NCBI RefSeq assembly: GCF_015070385.1
Contig: NZ_JADCSA010000007.1
Span: 62,001 to 126,000 of the forward strand
Reading direction: 5' to 3'
From: Nocardioides malaquae
GTDB taxonomy: Bacteria; Actinomycetota; Actinomycetes; Propionibacteriales; Nocardioidaceae
DNA: 64,000 nucleotides
This document shows positions 1-7,844 of the stretch, piece after piece. The notes below the pieces were generated by a model. It saw only the letters and a program-made list of their open reading frames with translations, was not told where the DNA came from and did not search any database. A program made the position numbers and the translations under genes. Within the stretch, counting starts at the first letter, position 1; each line of letters opens with the position of its first letter.

Positions 1-372
1 CTTGAAGGACTGCAACGCCCGGGCGTCACGGTCGGCGCGCTCGATGCCCAACGCGTCGTAGAGGGCGTAGCCCGACTCGCGGCGTCGCTCGGCGTGCGTG
101 CCCGCGTAGACGGGCAGTCCGAGGTCGGCGGTCTGCTGCTGTGTGAAGACCGCCTCGCCGAGCGTCTTGGAGAAACGGTCGCGCGCCGCCCCGGAGAGCA
201 CGTGCACCTGCCAGGGCTGGGTGTTGCACCACGACGGCGAGCGCTGCGCGCGGGTCAGCACGTCGTCGATGACCTCCTGGGGCAGCTCCTCGGGCCGGAA
301 GGCGCGGGCGCTGTGGCGCGTGGCCAGCAGCTCGGAGAAGGAGGCGGCAGGAGTCTGGTCGTCATGGGGCAC
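1..372 (-). CDS. Nitroreductase family protein (N-terminal part; cut by the window edge)
   Basis: Only the first 124 residues are in the window; the rest lies beyond position 1. The N-terminus has the nitroreductase pattern: a helix with LLATRHSARAFRPEELP (residues 15-31), where the R-x-S-x-R-x-F segment normally contacts the FMN phosphate, followed by SPSWCNTQPW (45-54), the usual S-P-x-x-x-N-x-Q-P-W flavin-site motif. Members are dimeric FMN enzymes that reduce nitro groups, quinones or enones with NAD(P)H in the cytoplasm. The start is GTG at 372; no better start lies upstream before the divergent TetR gene at 454. An inverted repeat in the 81-bp divergent promoter suggests control by that TetR. 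The substrate cannot be told. Confidence 0.85.
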   Translation of the reverse strand, partial: MPHDDQTPAASFSELLATRHSARAFRPEELPQEVIDDVLTRAQRSPSWCNTQPWQVHVLSGAARDRFSKTLGEAVFTQQQTADLGLPVYAGTHAERRRESGYALYDALGIERADRDARALQSFK

Positions 373-384
373 GTCGCAAGTGTG

Positions 385-445
385 ACCCCTGCCCCACGCG
401 GGCCTCTACGATGGCCGCCAGACCGTCGCCGGCCAGGGCAGGGGT
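385..445. promoter_or_regulatory. Inverted repeat in divergent nitroreductase/TetR promoter
   Basis: ACCCCTGCCC at 385-394 and its exact complement GGGCAGGGGT at 436-445 face each other across the divergent intergenic region. The right arm overlaps the Shine-Dalgarno sequence of the TetR gene. The two arms are far apart (41 nt), so this may be two half-sites, a looping operator or chance. Confidence 0.35.
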
Positions 446-453
446 GAGTGGCC

Positions 454-1032
454 ATGTCCACGCGTGAACGCATCGTCGAGGCAGCCTTCGAGCTCTTCGA
501 GGAGCAGGGCTTCGAGACCACCACCGTCGACGAGGTGGTCGAGCGCGCCGGCGTCGAGCGCGAGGACTTCTTCCGGCACTTCCGCGCCAAGGAGGACGCC
601 GTCCTGCCGGCCCACGCGGAGATGCTGCGCGTCCTCGAGGACCGCCTGGCCCTCGACGACCCCCTCGCCGACCGCGTCACCCAGGCCGCCCGCACCGTGC
701 TGGACCACTTCCTGGCCGAGGGAGACCGTGCGCGGGCCCGTCACCGGCTCGCGGGTCACGTGCCCCTCATCCGCGCCCGGGAGACCGACGTCGAGCGCAG
801 CTACCGACGTGCGTTCTTCGCTGCGATCACCGCCGACCTGGGCGACCACGCCGCGGCCGAGCTGGAGGCCGAGCTGGTCGCCAGTGCCGTGGTCACCGGC
901 CACAACGTCGTCCTGAAGCGGTGGTTGCGCGGCGTCACCGACAGCCCCGTCGCGGAGTTCGAGCACGCCATGGCCCGGGCCACCGCGCCGTTGCGCGGGG
1001 AGGCGCAGGCCTACGCCCGGCAGGCTCAGTAG
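454..1032 (+). CDS. TetR/AcrR family transcriptional regulator
   Basis: A 192-residue regulator. Residues 4-50 form the TetR helix-turn-helix: RERIVEAAFELFEEQGFETT, then VDEVVERAGV, then the recognition helix and the conserved F-x-H-F-x-x-K-E-D (FFRHFRAKED). The C-terminal helices form a ligand-binding domain of unrecognised specificity. ATG at 454 is preferred because AGGGG lies about 9 nt upstream; an in-frame GTG at 448 would be too close to it. The gene is divergent from the nitroreductase, which it may repress, and its last 7 bases overlap the end of the convergent rhomboid gene. Confidence 0.88.
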   Translation: MSTRERIVEAAFELFEEQGFETTTVDEVVERAGVEREDFFRHFRAKEDAVLPAHAEMLRVLEDRLALDDPLADRVTQAARTVLDHFLAEGDRARARHRLAGHVPLIRARETDVERSYRRAFFAAITADLGDHAAAELEAELVASAVVTGHNVVLKRWLRGVTDSPVAEFEHAMARATAPLRGEAQAYARQAQ

Positions 1033-1631
1033 ACCGAGCGGGGCTGGCGTCGCACGGGCTTGTCCAACCACCAGGCCGCGAGGCCGCCTCCGACGGCGCC
1101 GAAGAGGTGCATCTGCCACGAGATCCCCGGCGTGCCGGGCAGCACTCCCCACAGCACCGAGCCGTAGACCAGGAAGACCACGACCCCCAGCAGGATCTGC
1201 CACGGGCGCCTGCTCACCACGCCCCGGATCACCAGGTAGACCAGGTAGCCGAAGAGGAGGCCCGAGGCGCCGATGTGCACCGACCCCCAGCCGCCGACCA
1301 GCCAGGTGCCCACGCCGGAGACGAGCCAGATCGTGACCGTGACCGCCACCCACCGCGAGAGCCCGTTGAGGGCGACCAGGAACCCCAGCACCAGCAACGG
1401 CACGGTGTTGTTGGCCAGGTGCGGGAAGCCGGAGTGCAGCAGGGGCGCGAAGAGGACGCCCATGAGTCCGTCGGAGGAACCGGGCCGCACCCCCAGGCGG
1501 TCGGTCTGGTTGAGCAGCAGCAGGTCGATGACCTCCAGCACCCACAACAGGCCCACGAACCCACCGCTCAGCACCGCCGCGCCCTGCCACCGTGGGCGCG
1601 GGCGTACGGGTCGGGGGTCGTAGTACTGCAC
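1026..1631 (-). CDS. Rhomboid family intramembrane serine protease
   Basis: A 201-residue membrane protein with about six hydrophobic segments. It carries the rhomboid signature: catalytic Ser123 in GASG, catalytic His175 in the last helix (HLFGAVGG), and H71-L-A-N-N75 in the second segment, which forms the oxyanion region. Rhomboids cut transmembrane helices of substrate proteins inside the bilayer; the substrate here is unknown. GTG at 1631 is the most likely start, although its ribosome-binding site is poor. The gene is divergent from the MarR gene at 1683 and overlaps the TetR gene tail-to-tail by 7 bp. Confidence 0.85.
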   Translation of the reverse strand: MQYYDPRPVRPRPRWQGAAVLSGGFVGLLWVLEVIDLLLLNQTDRLGVRPGSSDGLMGVLFAPLLHSGFPHLANNTVPLLVLGFLVALNGLSRWVAVTVTIWLVSGVGTWLVGGWGSVHIGASGLLFGYLVYLVIRGVVSRRPWQILLGVVVFLVYGSVLWGVLPGTPGISWQMHLFGAVGGGLAAWWLDKPVRRQPRSVY

Positions 1632-1682
1632 GTCGCCACGGTACGGGGGTCGCCCCACCCGGGGTCGCACTACTCTTCCTCC

Positions 1683-2228
1683 ATGCCCGCCTCGATCCCG
1701 GACCCGCGCCCCGGGCCGAGCTCCGACCCGGTGGCGGACCCGATCTCCGAGGCGCGGCGCCAGTGGATCGCGCACGGGTGGACCGACGCCGCCGACGGGA
1801 TGGCGATGGTGACGTCGCTGGTGCGCGCCCACCAGCTGCTGATGGAGCGCATCGATGCGGTGCTGCGCCCGCTCGATCTCTCCTTCGCGCGCTACGAGGT
1901 GCTCCGGCTGCTCGCCTTCACCCGGTCGGGGGCGATGCCGATGACCCGGCTCGGCTCGTTGCTGCAGGTGCACCCCACCAGCGTCACCAGCGCGGTCGGG
2001 CGCCTGGTGAAGCAGGGGTTCGCCGCGCGGGAGCGGGGCCCGCACGACGGTCGGGTGGTGCTCGCCTCGATCACACCCGCGGGCCGCGACGTGGTCGACC
2101 TGGCCACCGAGCGACTCAACGCCGAGCTCTTCGCCGCACCGGGGATCAGCGTGGGCGAGACCGCACAGCTGACCGCGCTGCTCGGCGCGCTGCGGGCCGC
2201 CTCCGGCGACGACGTCCCCCACGACTGA
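1683..2228 (+). CDS. MarR family transcriptional regulator
   Basis: A 181-residue protein. After a proline-rich N-terminal stretch, residues about 45-145 form the MarR winged helix: dimer helices, then LSFARYEVLRLL, a helix-turn-helix with LLQVHPTSVTSAVGRLVKQG, and the wing RGPHDGRVVLASITPAG with the conserved D-x-R. Family members respond to phenolics, fatty acids or oxidants. No Shine-Dalgarno sequence precedes the ATG, so translation may be leaderless. The gene is divergent from the rhomboid gene and 174 bp upstream of the fused mutase, which it could regulate through the CTAGGACATCC repeats; that link is inference. Confidence 0.87.
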   Translation: MPASIPDPRPGPSSDPVADPISEARRQWIAHGWTDAADGMAMVTSLVRAHQLLMERIDAVLRPLDLSFARYEVLRLLAFTRSGAMPMTRLGSLLQVHPTSVTSAVGRLVKQGFAARERGPHDGRVVLASITPAGRDVVDLATERLNAELFAAPGISVGETAQLTALLGALRAASGDDVPHD

Positions 2229-2248
2229 CCCCTGCCGAGCGCGCGCGG

Positions 2249-2334
2249 GGCCACTCGTGCGGAAGTTCGCCGTCGCGTGGACTCCCCACGCCGGGCGTCG
2301 CGCAATCCTGGTCCGAACTTCCGCCGGTGTGGCC
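2249..2334. repeat. 86-bp nested hairpin element
   Basis: Outer arms 2249-2269 and 2314-2334 are inverted copies matching at 17 of 21 positions (GGCCAC-N4-GCGGAAGTTCG on each strand). The 44-nt interior holds a second perfect stem, GCGTGG 2275-2280 with CCACGC 2286-2291. The element has the same size and architecture as the hairpins at 59232-59318 and 60222-60309, but a different core sequence. It could be a REP-like repeat, and it may also end transcription of the MarR gene. Confidence 0.6.
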
Positions 2335-2347
2335 CTTTCGCAAATTG

Positions 2348-2382
2348 CTAGGACATCCTAGGATCTAGTTACTAGGACATCC
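2348..2382. promoter_or_regulatory. Repeated CTAGGACATCC operator-like site before icmF
   Basis: CTAGGACATCC occurs at 2348-2358 and again at 2372-2382, 24 bp apart. The first copy is part of a perfect palindrome CTAGGA-CA-TCCTAG (2348-2361); the second keeps only the left half. The tract is AT-rich against a GC-rich background and ends about 20 bp before the mutase start codon, a typical place for promoter and operator. The binding protein is unknown; the MarR regulator immediately upstream is a candidate. Confidence 0.55.
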
Positions 2383-2402
2383 AACTAATCTCGGAGCACC
2401 CG

Positions 2403-5400
2403 ATGGACCAGCCGACCCCGCCGCAGCGGACCGAGCTCCACGTGCCGCACCACCCGGTGCGGATCGTCACCGCCTCGAGCCTTTTCGACGGCCACGACGC
2501 CTCGATCAACATCATGCGGCGGATCCTGCAGAGCCAGGGGTGCGAGGTGGTGCACCTGGGCCACAACCGGTCGGTGCAGGAGGTCGTCGACGCCGCCCTC
2601 GAGGAGGACGCCCAAGGGGTCGCGGTCTCGTCCTACCAGGGCGGCCACGTGGAGTACTTCACCTACCTCGTCGAGCAGCTGCGGGCGGCGGGCGCCGACC
2701 ACGTCCGGGTCGTGGGTGGGGGTGGCGGGGTGATCGTGTCCGAGGAGATCGCCAGGCTCCGCGAGGTCGGGGTGACGATCTTCTCCCCCGCCGACGGCCA
2801 GCGCATGGGGCTGGTCGGCATGGTCAACTCCGTGGTCGAGGCCTGCGACTTCGACCCGTGGCAGCTCCGGCCGGCGACGGTCCAGGCGGTGCTGGCCGGC
2901 GACCGCAGCGCCGTGGCGCGTGCCCTCACCGGCGCCGAGACCGGGCGGCTCGACGACGACTTCCTCGCGGAGGTCCGGCGGGCCGCGGCGGCGAGCCCGG
3001 CCGTGGTCCTCGGGGTCACGGGCACGGGCGGGTCGGGCAAGTCGAGCCTGACCGACGAGCTCGTGCGCCGCTTCCGCGTCGACCAGGCCGACAAGCTCCG
3101 CATCGCCGTGGTGGCGGTCGACCCGACGCGCCGCAAGGGAGGTGGGGCGCTGCTGGGCGACCGGATCCGCGCCAACGCCCTCGACCCCGGCCACACCTTC
3201 TTCCGGTCGTTGGCCACCCGCGGCGCCCACGAGGTGCCCGCGCACCTGGCCGACGTCATCGACGTGGTCAAGGCCGCCGGCTTCGACCTGGTGGTCGTGG
3301 AGACGCCGGGCATCGGCCAGGGCGACGCCGCGATCGTGCCCTTCGTCGACACCTCGCTCTACGTGATGACGCCCGACTTCGGCGCCGCCTCACAGCTGGA
3401 GAAGATCGACATGCTCGACTTCGCCGAGACCGTGGCGATCAACAAGTTCGAGCGTCGTGGCGCCCGCGACGCGCTGCGCGACGTGGGCCGGCAGATGGTG
3501 CGCAACCGGGAGGCCTTCGGCTCCTCCCCCGAGGAGATGCCGGTCTTCGGCACCAGCGCCGCGACCTTCAACGACGACGGCGTCACGGCGCTCTACCAGC
3601 ACCTGCGCGACCAGCTCGCCGGCCTCGGACTGCCGGTCTCCGAGGGCCACCTCGCGCCGGTGACCGTGCGCCACTCCTCCGGGATCCGCCAGGTGGTGCC
3701 CAACGATCGGGTCCGCTACCTCGCGGAGATCGCCGAGACCGTGCGGTCCTACCACCGCTGCACCGAGAAGCAGGCCGAGGCGGCGCGCCGGGTCCAGCGC
3801 CTCGACGCCGTGGCCCGCGAGCTCGAGCAGGCGGGGCACGACGCCGCCGGGGTGGGCGTGCTGCTGGAGCAGGCCCGGCGTGACCTGGCGCCCGAGGTCG
3901 CCGACCAGATCGACGCGTGGCCGTCGGTCGTGGAGGCGTACTCCGGCGACGAGCAGGTGGTGCGAGTCCGCGACCAGGAGATCGTCACCCGGCTGACGCG
4001 CGAGTCGTTGAGCGGCACCAAGGTCCCCCGCGTCGCCCTCCCCCGCTTCACCGACCACGGCGACCTGGTGACCTTCCTGCGCTCGGAGAACCTGCCCGGC
4101 CACTACCCCTTCACCGCCGGCGTCTTCGCCTTCAAGCGCGACAACGAGGACCCGGCGCGGATGTTCGCGGGAGAGGGCGACCCCTTCCGCACCAACCGCC
4201 GCTTCAAGCTGCTCTCGGCCGACGGCGAGGCGACCCGGCTCTCGACCGCCTTCGACTCCGTCACCCTCTACGGCCGCGACCCCGACCCACGCCCCGACGT
4301 CTACGGCAAGGTCGGCACCTCCGGCGTCTCGGTGGCCACCCTCGATGACATGAAGGCGCTCTACGACGGCTTCGACCTGGTCGACCCGTCGACGAGCGTC
4401 TCGATGACGATCAACGGCCCGGCTCCGACCGTGCTCGCCTTCTTCCTCAACACCGCGATCGACCAGCAGGTCGAGCGGTTCCGCGAGCGCGAGGGACGCG
4501 AGCCGTCCGCCGAGGAGCAGGCGGAGCTGCGGGCGTACGCCCTCGCCAACGTCCGCGGGACCGTGCAGGCCGACATCCTCAAGGAGGACCAGGGCCAGAA
4601 CACCTGCCTCTTCTCCACCGAGTTCAGCCTGCGGATGATGGCCGACATCCAGGAGTGGTTCATCGCCGAGAAGGTCCGCAACTTCTACTCGGTGTCGATC
4701 TCGGGCTACCACATCGCCGAGGCCGGGGCGAACCCCATCAGCCAGCTCGCCTTCACCCTCGCCAACGGCTTCACCTACGTCGAGGCCTACCTGGCGCGCG
4801 GCATGGCGATCGACGACTTCGCGCCCAACCTGTCGTTCTTCTTCTCCAACGGCATGGACCCGGAGTACTCCGTGATGGGCCGCGTCGCCCGCCGGATCTG
4901 GGCGGTCACGATGAAGGAGAAGTACGGCGCCGGCGAGCGCAGCCAGAAGCTGAAGTACCACGTGCAGACCTCAGGCCGGTCGTTGCACGCGCAGGAGATG
5001 GACTTCAACGACATCCGCACCACGCTGCAGGCGCTGATCGCGATCTACGACAACGCCAACTCGCTGCACACCAACGCCTACGACGAGGCCGTCACCACCC
5101 CGACGGAGGAGTCGGTGCGCCGGGCGCTGGCGATCCAGCTGATCATCAACCGCGAGTGGGGCCTGGCGATGAACGAGAACCCGCTGCAGGGCTCGTTCGT
5201 CATCGACGAGCTGACCGACCTGGTCGAGGCCGCGGTGCTGGAGGAGTTCGACCGGATCAACGAGCGTGGCGGCGTGCTGGGGGCCATGGAGACCGGCTAC
5301 CAGCGCGGCCGCATCCAGGACGAGTCGATGCTCTACGAGCACCGCAAGCACGACGGCTCGCTGCCGATCATCGGCGTCAACACCTTCCTGCCGCCCGACG

Positions 5401-5654
5401 GCCGCGAGGCACCGGGGCCGGTCCAGCTCGCCCGCGCCACCGAGGCCGAGAAGGAGTCGCAGCTGCGCCGGGTGCGAGAGTGGCAGGCCGCCCACGCCTC
5501 CGAGGCGACCGAGGCGCTGGCCCGGCTGAAGGAGGCCGCGGTCAACGGCGACAACGTCTTCGCCGTGCTGATGGACGCCGCCCGGGTCTGCACGCTGGGC
5601 CAGGTGACCCAGGCGTTCTTCGAGGTGGGCGGTGAGTACCGGCGCAACGTCTGA
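2403..5654 (+). CDS. icmF: Fused isobutyryl-CoA mutase (IcmF-type, B12-dependent)
   Basis: A single 1083-residue chain with three modules, matching IcmF length. Residues about 18-150 are the cobalamin-binding domain with D29-G-H31-D, where His31 would be the lower-axial ligand of adenosylcobalamin. Residues about 195-500 are a MeaI/ArgK-type G-protein chaperone with the P-loop GTGGSGKSS (about 206-214) and the base-specificity motif NKFE near 346. The rest is the substrate-binding mutase barrel. IcmF interconverts isobutyryl-CoA and n-butyryl-CoA, and some members accept isovaleryl- or pivalyl-CoA; the G domain loads and protects the cofactor in the cytoplasm. The gene stands alone, preceded by an operator-like repeat and ending 5 bp from the convergent TetR gene. 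It fits a locus handling branched acyl-CoAs. Confidence 0.93.
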   Translation: MDQPTPPQRTELHVPHHPVRIVTASSLFDGHDASINIMRRILQSQGCEVVHLGHNRSVQEVVDAALEEDAQGVAVSSYQGGHVEYFTYLVEQLRAAGADHVRVVGGGGGVIVSEEIARLREVGVTIFSPADGQRMGLVGMVNSVVEACDFDPWQLRPATVQAVLAGDRSAVARALTGAETGRLDDDFLAEVRRAAAASPAVVLGVTGTGGSGKSSLTDELVRRFRVDQADKLRIAVVAVDPTRRKGGGALLGDRIRANALDPGHTFFRSLATRGAHEVPAHLADVIDVVKAAGFDLVVVETPGIGQGDAAIVPFVDTSLYVMTPDFGAASQLEKIDMLDFAETVAINKFERRGARDALRDVGRQMVRNREAFGSSPEEMPVFGTSAATFNDDGVTALYQHLRDQLAGLGLPVSEGHLAPVTVRHSSGIRQVVPNDRVRYLAEIAETVRSYHRCTEKQAEAARRVQRLDAVARELEQAGHDAAGVGVLLEQARRDLAPEVADQIDAWPSVVEAYSGDEQVVRVRDQEIVTRLTRESLSGTKVPRVALPRFTDHGDLVTFLRSENLPGHYPFTAGVFAFKRDNEDPARMFAGEGDPFRTNRRFKLLSADGEATRLSTAFDSVTLYGRDPDPRPDVYGKVGTSGVSVATLDDMKALYDGFDLVDPSTSVSMTINGPAPTVLAFFLNTAIDQQVERFREREGREPSAEEQAELRAYALANVRGTVQADILKEDQGQNTCLFSTEFSLRMMADIQEWFIAEKVRNFYSVSISGYHIAEAGANPISQLAFTLANGFTYVEAYLARGMAIDDFAPNLSFFFSNGMDPEYSVMGRVARRIWAVTMKEKYGAGERSQKLKYHVQTSGRSLHAQEMDFNDIRTTLQALIAIYDNANSLHTNAYDEAVTTPTEESVRRALAIQLIINREWGLAMNENPLQGSFVIDELTDLVEAAVLEEFDRINERGGVLGAMETGYQRGRIQDESMLYEHRKHDGSLPIIGVNTFLPPDGREAPGPVQLARATEAEKESQLRRVREWQAAHASEATEALARLKEAAVNGDNVFAVLMDAARVCTLGQVTQAFFEVGGEYRRNV

Positions 5655-5659
5655 GGCAG

Positions 5660-6331
5660 TCAGGGGGTGTGCGGACCGGTGATCCAGAGGGCGTTGGCCC
5701 ACAGGCGCGTGGTCACCTCGACCAGGTCGTCCAGTGGGACGGGGTCCTCCAGGACGTAGGCGGAGAAGGCGACGCGGCTCACCATGGCCGACAGAGCCTT
5801 CGAAGCGAGCTCGGGGTCGAGCGCGGGATCGGCGACCCCTTCGGCCTGGAGCCGGCGGATCGCCGCGGCGTTGCGTTCGATGAATCGGTGGGCGCGCATC
5901 GAGCGCAGCTTCTGGAAGTGAGGGTCACTGACCGCGGCCTGCTCGAAGCAGCGCATCACCAGAGCGTGGCGCTGGTAGGACTCGAGGTAGGAGCGGTTGG
6001 CGCTCCGGATCTGGTCCAGCGGGTCCGAGGACGGTGCCGCGTCGCGGTCCCCGTGGAGCATGTCGTCCTCGACCAGGGCGAGGACCGCCTCGAAGATGTC
6101 CTCCTTGCCGTTGAAGTAGGTGTAGAGCGTGCCCGACGCGCAGCCGGCCTCGGCCGGGATGTCGCTGAGGCGGACGTTTAGGTAGCCGTCGCGCTCGAAG
6201 ATGCGCCGCGCCGCAGCGACCAGGGCGCTCCTCGTACGCTCCCCGCGCGTGGTCCGCGGACGCTTGGGTCCAGCGTCCCCGACACCGGCCTCCCGCGACT
6301 CGCTCCTGTCGGTGTCGTCGGAGTGCTCCAC
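5660..6331 (-). CDS. TetR family regulator, candidate repressor of the TCAAC-N6-GTTGA regulon
   Basis: A 223-residue TetR protein. A charged N-terminal tail of about 28 residues precedes the DNA-binding domain: TRGERTRSALVAAARRIFER, then SDIPAEAG, recognition helix ASGTLYTYF and NGKEDIFEAV. The GTG start at 6331 has a good Shine-Dalgarno sequence (GGGGAGG, 9 nt upstream). It follows the MFS transporter by 31 bp on the same strand, so the two are probably cotranscribed from the promoter at about 7760 that carries a TCAAC-N6-GTTGA palindrome. If this protein binds that site it would be autoregulated. It resembles the TetR at 10787 in both the DNA-binding and C-terminal domains, suggesting paralogues with acyl-CoA-type ligands. 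Confidence 0.88.
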   Translation of the reverse strand: MEHSDDTDRSESREAGVGDAGPKRPRTTRGERTRSALVAAARRIFERDGYLNVRLSDIPAEAGCASGTLYTYFNGKEDIFEAVLALVEDDMLHGDRDAAPSSDPLDQIRSANRSYLESYQRHALVMRCFEQAAVSDPHFQKLRSMRAHRFIERNAAAIRRLQAEGVADPALDPELASKALSAMVSRVAFSAYVLEDPVPLDDLVEVTTRLWANALWITGPHTP

Positions 6332-6362
6332 CTGACGTTACCTCCCCTTGTGCCGTGGTTGC

Positions 6363-7736
6363 CTACGACTGTGCCGTGGTCGTCGAGGACGCCTCGGGGA
6401 CGGCGTGGCCGCGCGAGCCCGCCCTCCCGACGCGTCGGCGCCCCGTCCGGAGCAGGACCAGGCCCGCCGCCGGCAGGAGCGCCAGGACCAACAGGCTAGT
6501 CGAGACACTGGCCACGGCGCTGACGCCGGCGACCACGGCCGACCCGAGGCTCCCGCCGACCATGAAGACGAGCATGGCGACGCCGAGAGCGACGCCGCGC
6601 ACCTCGGGCTCCACGGCACTGCTGACCGCGGCCATCATCGCCGGCTGACCCACCCCGAACGCGACGCCCAGCACGACCACCGAGAGTCCCAGGAGCGGGG
6701 CCGACACGACCTGGCTGCCCAGGGCTGCCACCAGCAGCGCTCCGGCGGCGATGACGGCGGCTAGCCCCAGTGTCCAACGAGCCCCTCGCCGCTGGAGCAG
6801 CGGCGCCGCGCGGCCGGGGACCATGAAGGCGACCACGGCACTGGGCACCAGGAGCAGGCCCACGTCCCACGGGGTCCATCCCTCCTCGACCAGCACGGTG
6901 GGCACAGCCACGAGGAGCGCGAACCAGCACGCCGGGATCGACGCCGCGGCGAGGGCGGACCGCACGACCCGGCCGTTGGTGATGACGGACCGCGGCAGGA
7001 AGCCGTGGGGGTGGCGTCGGACCCTGAGGGCGACCAACGGAGTGCCCACCAGGAGCAGGGTCACCCCGAGCAGGGCCACGCCAGGCCCGGACGAGGGTGA
7101 CTGGACCAGCAGTACGAGACCACCCGAGGCGGCAGCCAGCAGCACCGCCCCGAGGGGGTCGATGCGGGCGCCGGAACCCTCGCGGCCGAGCGTGTGCCAC
7201 ACGAAGGGGATGACGAGGAAGCCGAGGGCAGGAAGCGCCATCACTCCCCGCCAGCCGGCGACCGCGTCGACGGCGCCCCCGATGAGCGGGCCCAGGCAGC
7301 TGACGGCAGCCGTCATCGCGGCCAACCGGCCCAGGGCCAGCGCCCTGACCCCGTCTCCGTAGCGGCCGGTGATCACGGCCACCCCGAGGGTCGGCACCGC
7401 TGCCGCACCGACACCCTGCAGCACCCGCCCGACCATGAGCACGGCAAAGGTCGGAGCGGCCGCAGACGCCAGGGACCCGATCGTCATCAGCCCCACGCCG
7501 ACGAGCAGTGGCGTACGCACACCGACGACGTCGGCCACGCGGCCGTAGACCGCGGTGGAGACGCCGTAGAGGAGCAGGTAGCCACTGATCGTCCAGGCAG
7601 CCACCCCGACGGAGACCCCGAGATCCTCTCCGACCAGGACGAGCACCACGGCGACCGAGGAGGAGCCCAGAGCCCCCAACCCCATGAGGAGTCCCAGCAG
7701 GAGGGCAACGCGGCGCGAGTCGTCGGGAGGTGTCAC
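6363..7736 (-). CDS. Major facilitator superfamily transporter
   Basis: A 457-residue integral membrane protein with at least 12 hydrophobic helices. The loop after helix 2 has G-R-V-A-D-V-V-G-V-R, the MFS motif A region, and helix 4 begins GRVLQGVGAA as in drug:H+ antiporters (DHA2-like). It probably exports a toxic or excess organic compound, or moves a catabolic substrate; direction cannot be read. GTG at 7736 is chosen because a hydrophobic helix starts soon after it, although the GGAGG is 13 nt away. It leads the operon with the TetR gene at 5660 and is divergent from the thiolase at 7845; both promoters share the operator at 7768-7783. Confidence 0.87.
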   Translation of the reverse strand: MTPPDDSRRVALLLGLLMGLGALGSSSVAVVLVLVGEDLGVSVGVAAWTISGYLLLYGVSTAVYGRVADVVGVRTPLLVGVGLMTIGSLASAAAPTFAVLMVGRVLQGVGAAAVPTLGVAVITGRYGDGVRALALGRLAAMTAAVSCLGPLIGGAVDAVAGWRGVMALPALGFLVIPFVWHTLGREGSGARIDPLGAVLLAAASGGLVLLVQSPSSGPGVALLGVTLLLVGTPLVALRVRRHPHGFLPRSVITNGRVVRSALAAASIPACWFALLVAVPTVLVEEGWTPWDVGLLLVPSAVVAFMVPGRAAPLLQRRGARWTLGLAAVIAAGALLVAALGSQVVSAPLLGLSVVVLGVAFGVGQPAMMAAVSSAVEPEVRGVALGVAMLVFMVGGSLGSAVVAGVSAVASVSTSLLVLALLPAAGLVLLRTGRRRVGRAGSRGHAVPEASSTTTAQS

Positions 7737-7767
7737 CAGCGGACAGTAACCTCCGCGCGGAGAACTT

Positions 7768-7809
7768 TCAACGTTAGTGTTGACGCAGCCGCGGGCGCGT
7801 GCCCAGAAT
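7768..7809. promoter_or_regulatory. TCAAC-N6-GTTGA operator and thiolase promoter
   Basis: A perfect 16-bp palindrome, TCAAC-GTTAGT-GTTGA, lies at 7768-7783. Its right half supplies the plus-strand -35 box TTGACG (7780-7785), with CAGAAT 18 bp downstream (7804-7809) as the -10, about 36 bp before the thiolase ATG. It sits between the divergent MFS and thiolase genes. The same palindrome recurs at 18568-18625, 29746-29803 and 35092-35162. Confidence 0.72.
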
Positions 7810-7844
7810 GGCCCCGCCCACCCCCACTCGAGCCAGAGGTCCCC

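Noticed and set aside
7768-7783. KstR-type operator for cholesterol genes
   Set aside because: KstR sites need AAC and GTT two bases apart within T-x2-AAC-x2-GTT-x2-A. Here six bases separate CAAC and GTTG, and no steroid ring genes are in the window.
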